Source: Hypoxylon rubiginosum
Lineage: Eukaryota; Ascomycota; Sordariomycetes; Xylariales; Hypoxylaceae
Assembly: GCA_902806565.1 (NCBI GenBank)
Contig: CADCXA010000058.1
Coordinates: forward strand, 372,001 to 436,000
Reading direction: 5' to 3'
DNA length: 64,000 nt
Positions 60,574 to 64,000 of the stretch are shown here, piece by piece (positions within the stretch are counted from its first letter, which is position 1; each line of letters starts with the position of its first letter). The translations under genes were made by a program, and so were the position numbers. The notes under the pieces were generated by a model that searched no databases, was not told the DNA's origin, and was given only the letters and a program-made list of their open reading frames with translations.

Positions 60574-61281
60574 CTAATCCGTAGTGAGCTTCCACAGCCC
60601 GTCGCCCAGGTAATGCGCCTCCTCGATGACGGGCCCCTTGCCCTTCTCCTTGACCTCCTTGGTGCCCATGACCAGGAACCCGACGGCGCACGCCTCGATC
60701 TTGCCCTCGGCCCTCACGACCACCGGCTCGCCCTTCTCCAGCTCCCGGGTCCACCTCTCGTCGTCGTCGAGCCCCTGCCCCTCGGGGCCGGCCGTCGCGC
60801 CCGTGGGCAGGCGGCCCCCCGCGCTCGTCAGGCCGGGGGCCATGAGGGTGGCGCCCGACAGGACGAAGCGGATGGCGCCGCGGTCGATGCGTATGCTGGG
60901 GAAGGCGGCGGGGAAGCGGTGGACGAGGCGCAGGTGCGGCAGCAGGGTGGATGCCGCGTCGTACTGGAAGAAGAGCGGCTGCGCGTCCAGCACGTACAGC
61001 GTGCACCGGTCCGGCAGCTTCATCGCCTCCAGCGACACCTTCTTCGGCAGGATCTCGTCGATGTACGGGTTCAGCAGCGGGTACGTCGCCAGAAGCGACG
61101 TCCGTAGCCCTCGCTGCACTGACTGCTTGAGCTTAGACTTGGGCGCCGTGGATATTCTGTTTTGTTTGGTGCGTTGGCACGCGGGGTTAGCCTTTTCCGT
61201 GTTTCTTTTTCTTTATGAAATCAACCGAGTCTAGAGGAGCAGGGGTGCATATAATGAGATAACATACTCTTTCTTGAACAT
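60574..61281 (-). CDS. tma20: Tma20/MCT-1 family translation factor with PUA domain
   Basis: Two exons, 61281-61268 (14 bases: MFKK plus two bases of Glu) and 61156-60574, give 198 residues. The start MFKK-E-ISTAPKSKLKQSVQR followed by LLNPYIDEILPKK matches the N-terminus of Tma20/MCT-1. The C-terminal PUA domain (about 100-190) includes LMAPGLTSAGGRLP, EPVVVRAEGK, AVGFLVMGTKEV and HYLGDGLWKL. A Gly/Thr/Glu-rich insertion within the PUA domain (about 120-140) is longer than usual. Established role: with Tma22/DENR it binds the 40S ribosomal subunit and recycles it or supports reinitiation in the cytosol. The body is GC-rich. The 111-base intron contains a GGCTAAC branch site and ends AAACAG. 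Confidence 0.88.
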
Positions 61282-61552
61282 TCTGCCGGATATATGGTCA
61301 ATTGACCTGTATATAGAATGGTATTTGGTGTTGATGCTGGAATTAGCACGTAGAGAGATCTCTTAGAAAATGGGAGCTTGTGAAAGTTTGGAGGGGCAGT
61401 CGAGGAATTGCCCCGCAATCGCAAGTCGAGCGCGGGGCAGATTTACAAACCCCCCCTTGCCCCCTGCTTAGTGGGCATGTTAGTGGGGTGGTCTGGATAA
61501 TTCGGTACCTTAGCAGCAAAATATGGTTTTAAGAAATGGTTGTAGAATGGTA
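61282..61552. other. upstream region of tma20 and border of the AT-rich block
   Basis: An inverted repeat TGCCCCGC (61409-61416) / GCGGGGCA (61432-61439) lies about 130-160 bases upstream of the tma20 ATG. A C-run (about 61450-61456) and GTGGGGTGG follow just before composition collapses to A+T. The inverted repeat could be a dimeric zinc-finger site; that is inference. Confidence 0.5.
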
Positions 61553-64000
61553 TTATAATAAGCTATATAAATACTGTTTATTAGGCATATAACATTACCT
61601 GGATAATAATTATTATTTAAATAAAAATAATAATTTAATAATATTTTATTATTATATATATAATTAAATTAAAATAATAAAATTATTATAATATAAATAA
61701 TTATATTTATTATTATATTAAATTTAAATTTAATATTATTTTTTATTATATTTTATAAATTAAAATTAATTTAATATAAATTTTAATATATAATAAATTT
61801 AAATTAATTTTAATTTTAAATTAAATAATAATATATATAATAATAAAAAAATATTAATTATATATTAAATAAAATATTAATAAATAAAATTATTTTAAAA
61901 TTCTTAAAATATAATATTTATTAAGGTATTTTAAACTTTTTATTTAACTTTATTAATTTTATTTATAATTATTTAATATTCTATTTTATATAGATTATTT
62001 TTATATTAATAATTAAAATTAAATATAGTTTAATTAACTTAATAATTATAATTTTAATAATAAATAATTTATTATTTAACTTTTTTAAAATATTTAAATT
62101 AATAAGCGGATCTTAAACACTAATATAATATAAAAATATAATAATAATAAAAATATATTATTCCTTATTAATATTAAATAAAAATATATAATTAATATAT
62201 ATAAAATTATTTAACTTATAAAATTAAATATAGTTGTTTTTATTAAAAACAAATTATTTTTTAATATTATTATATATAATAAAATAATTAATATGTTTTT
62301 TAAAATTATATAAATATAATTTATTATTTATTAAAATTAAATTTATAAACTTATTAAATTTAAATATTAAGTTATTATATTTAAAAATAATTAATATTAA
62401 AGTTATAATTTTAATAATAAATTAATTAAAAACTAAAAATAAATATAATAAATAAGTTTTTAGTTTTAATAAATAATGAATTTTTACTAAATATAAAATA
62501 TATAATATATTAAATTTTTTTCGTTAAAATATAATTAATAATAATTAAATTAATATATGTTTTATTAATAAATATAATTAACTTTAACTTTATATCCTTT
62601 TTTTTAATAATATTAATTAAATTGTTTTAATTTAAATAAAATAAAATATTTTTAAATAAATTTAAATATTATTAATATAACTTTTATATTTTAATTATTA
62701 ATTTTAAATCTTATAAATTAAATATATTTTAAATAATAAATTAAGTGATAAATTAAAAGTTAAATTTTATTAATAATATATATTTAATATTAAAATAATT
62801 AGTTTTATATATATAAATCTTAAAATATTTATATATAATTACTAATATATATATAATATAAAATATATATATTAATATTAATTATTAAGTTATACTTTTT
62901 TATAAAATTAAAATAATGGATAATAACATAGATATTTAATTATAATATATTATTTAAATATTAAATAAATTATATTAATTTTTTAATTATATTTTTATTA
63001 ATTAATTTAATAATTACTCCGCTTATTATAACTAAAAAAATATAAGATTTTAATAATTTAACTATATATATATATAACTAATTAAAAAGTTTTTTTATTT
63101 TTTTAATTAAGATTTTTATATTATTATAATTAATAGTTAAAGCTTTAAATCTTATAAAAATAATATTATTTTTTATAATTATTATATATGTTTTTATAAT
63201 AAAATAAACTGGATTATTATTACTATATTTATTTATTTTTCTTATAAAATTAATTTTAATATATATAAATTTAAATTAGTTATAAAAAAATATAAAAATA
63301 ATAATAAATTATATAATATAAGTAAATAAGTTATAATTAAGTAAATAATATTTTAATAATTATAATTATTATATATTAAAAAGGAATAATTAATTATATA
63401 ATATAAAAACATATAATATTACCATTAAAAATATTAAAATACTATTAATAAAAAAAGTATATATTAAGTAAAAAAATCTATTATATTTAAAATATATAAA
63501 ATTATATAATTATAAAAAAATAAGATTTAATATTAAAATTATAGATTATAATATTAATAAAAAGTTTAATATATTTTATTATATACCGTAGGTTTTTTTT
63601 TTAATGTTATTAATATAATTTTTTATTATATATTATATTTAAATAATTTAATAGTAAAATTAGTTATATGTTATAATGTTAAAATTTAAATATAATTAAA
63701 AACCGGTTTTAATAAATATAATAAAATAATAATAGTAAAATTTCTAGGTATAAAAATTTTTTAATTTATTATTTTTAATTTATTATAATATATTATTAAT
63801 AAAGTATAATATAAAAATATAAATTAAAGTTTTTTTATTATTAATATTTATATTTATATTTTTATTAAAAATCTTAAAAGTATTAAAAGTTTAAATAATA
63901 TTATTAAAGTTAAATTTATAAGGATTAAAAATTAAAAAAAAGATATTATTAAGTTTAAAATAATTTATTATTAAAAAACTAGTTAATATAATATAACTTT
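61553..64000. repeat. extremely AT-rich block, probably a RIP-degraded repeat
   Basis: From about 61553 to the window end the sequence is nearly all A and T, with only scattered G and C and no open frames. The change from normal genic DNA takes under 150 bases. In filamentous ascomycetes such blocks are usually transposons destroyed by repeat-induced point mutation, which turns C into T in duplicated DNA; this is established in general and inferred here. TAATAAGCGGA near 62099 and TCCGCTTATTA near 63019 form an inverted pair about 0.9 kb apart, perhaps surviving ends of an element. Confidence 0.7.

Overview
The window reads as nuclear DNA of a filamentous ascomycete, most likely a Sordariomycete (inference from gene content and style; no search was run). 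Genes are interrupted by short introns, mostly 50-80 bases, with GTRNGY-like donors, CTAAC/CTGAC branch sites and YAG acceptors. Products include fungal signatures: a HOG-pathway MAPKKK of Ssk2 type, the replication factor Sld3, a Dpb4-like histone-fold protein, a fungal kinase-like protein, an MFS sugar porter and an ABCC transporter. The last 2.4 kb are almost pure A+T, the usual look of a RIP-mutated repeat island. The palindrome TACCTAGGTA and related CCTAGG/GGTACC strings recur between genes.

Layout: 1-6.3 kb shows no gene. 6.3-7.8 kb (+) encodes a Ser/Thr-rich single-pass membrane protein. 10.15-11.3 kb (+) is Dpb4-like. 13.3-17.45 kb (-) is the Ssk2-type MAPKKK, followed by a 111-codon in-frame open stretch beyond its TAG. 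19.1-22.2 kb (+) is Sld3. 22.6-24.6 kb (-) is a secreted type-B carboxylesterase. 26.8-28.05 kb (+) is a bHLH transcription factor. 28.9-30.8 kb (+) is a kinase-like protein with a displaced catalytic-loop motif. 31.3 kb (-) holds a tRNA-like gene with a large insertion, and 32.1-32.4 kb (-) a possible small secreted protein. 33.4-34.4 kb (+) is a BTB protein, 34.8-35.8 kb (-) a decayed membrane-protein gene, and 36.1-37.2 kb (+) an HD-domain phosphohydrolase. 37.2-40.7 kb is gene-free. 40.7-42.8 kb (+) is a sugar transporter behind a CreA-type site cluster. 44.3-45.2 kb (-) is a PrsW-type membrane protease with an apparent frame break. 46.85-47.98 kb (+) is a zinc alcohol dehydrogenase. 49.5-55.1 kb (-) is a 14-exon ABCC transporter. 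57.7-58.75 kb (+) is an unrecognised protein and 60.6-61.3 kb (-) is Tma20/MCT-1. The AT-rich block closes the window.

The left half carries housekeeping genes (replication initiation, polymerase epsilon/chromatin, stress signalling). The right half carries accessory transport, detoxification and redox genes separated by long decayed intergenic DNA. I see no PKS, NRPS or terpene core gene, so no secondary-metabolite cluster is claimed. No clearly new multi-gene system was found. The most interesting items are the possible readthrough or cryptic 3' exon of the MAPKKK, the one-base frame mismatches in the sugar transporter and the PrsW-like gene, the odd kinase-like protein, and the tRNA-like gene with a repeat-containing insertion. 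Exon models were built by hand from splice signals and reading-frame continuity; each complete model is a whole number of codons.
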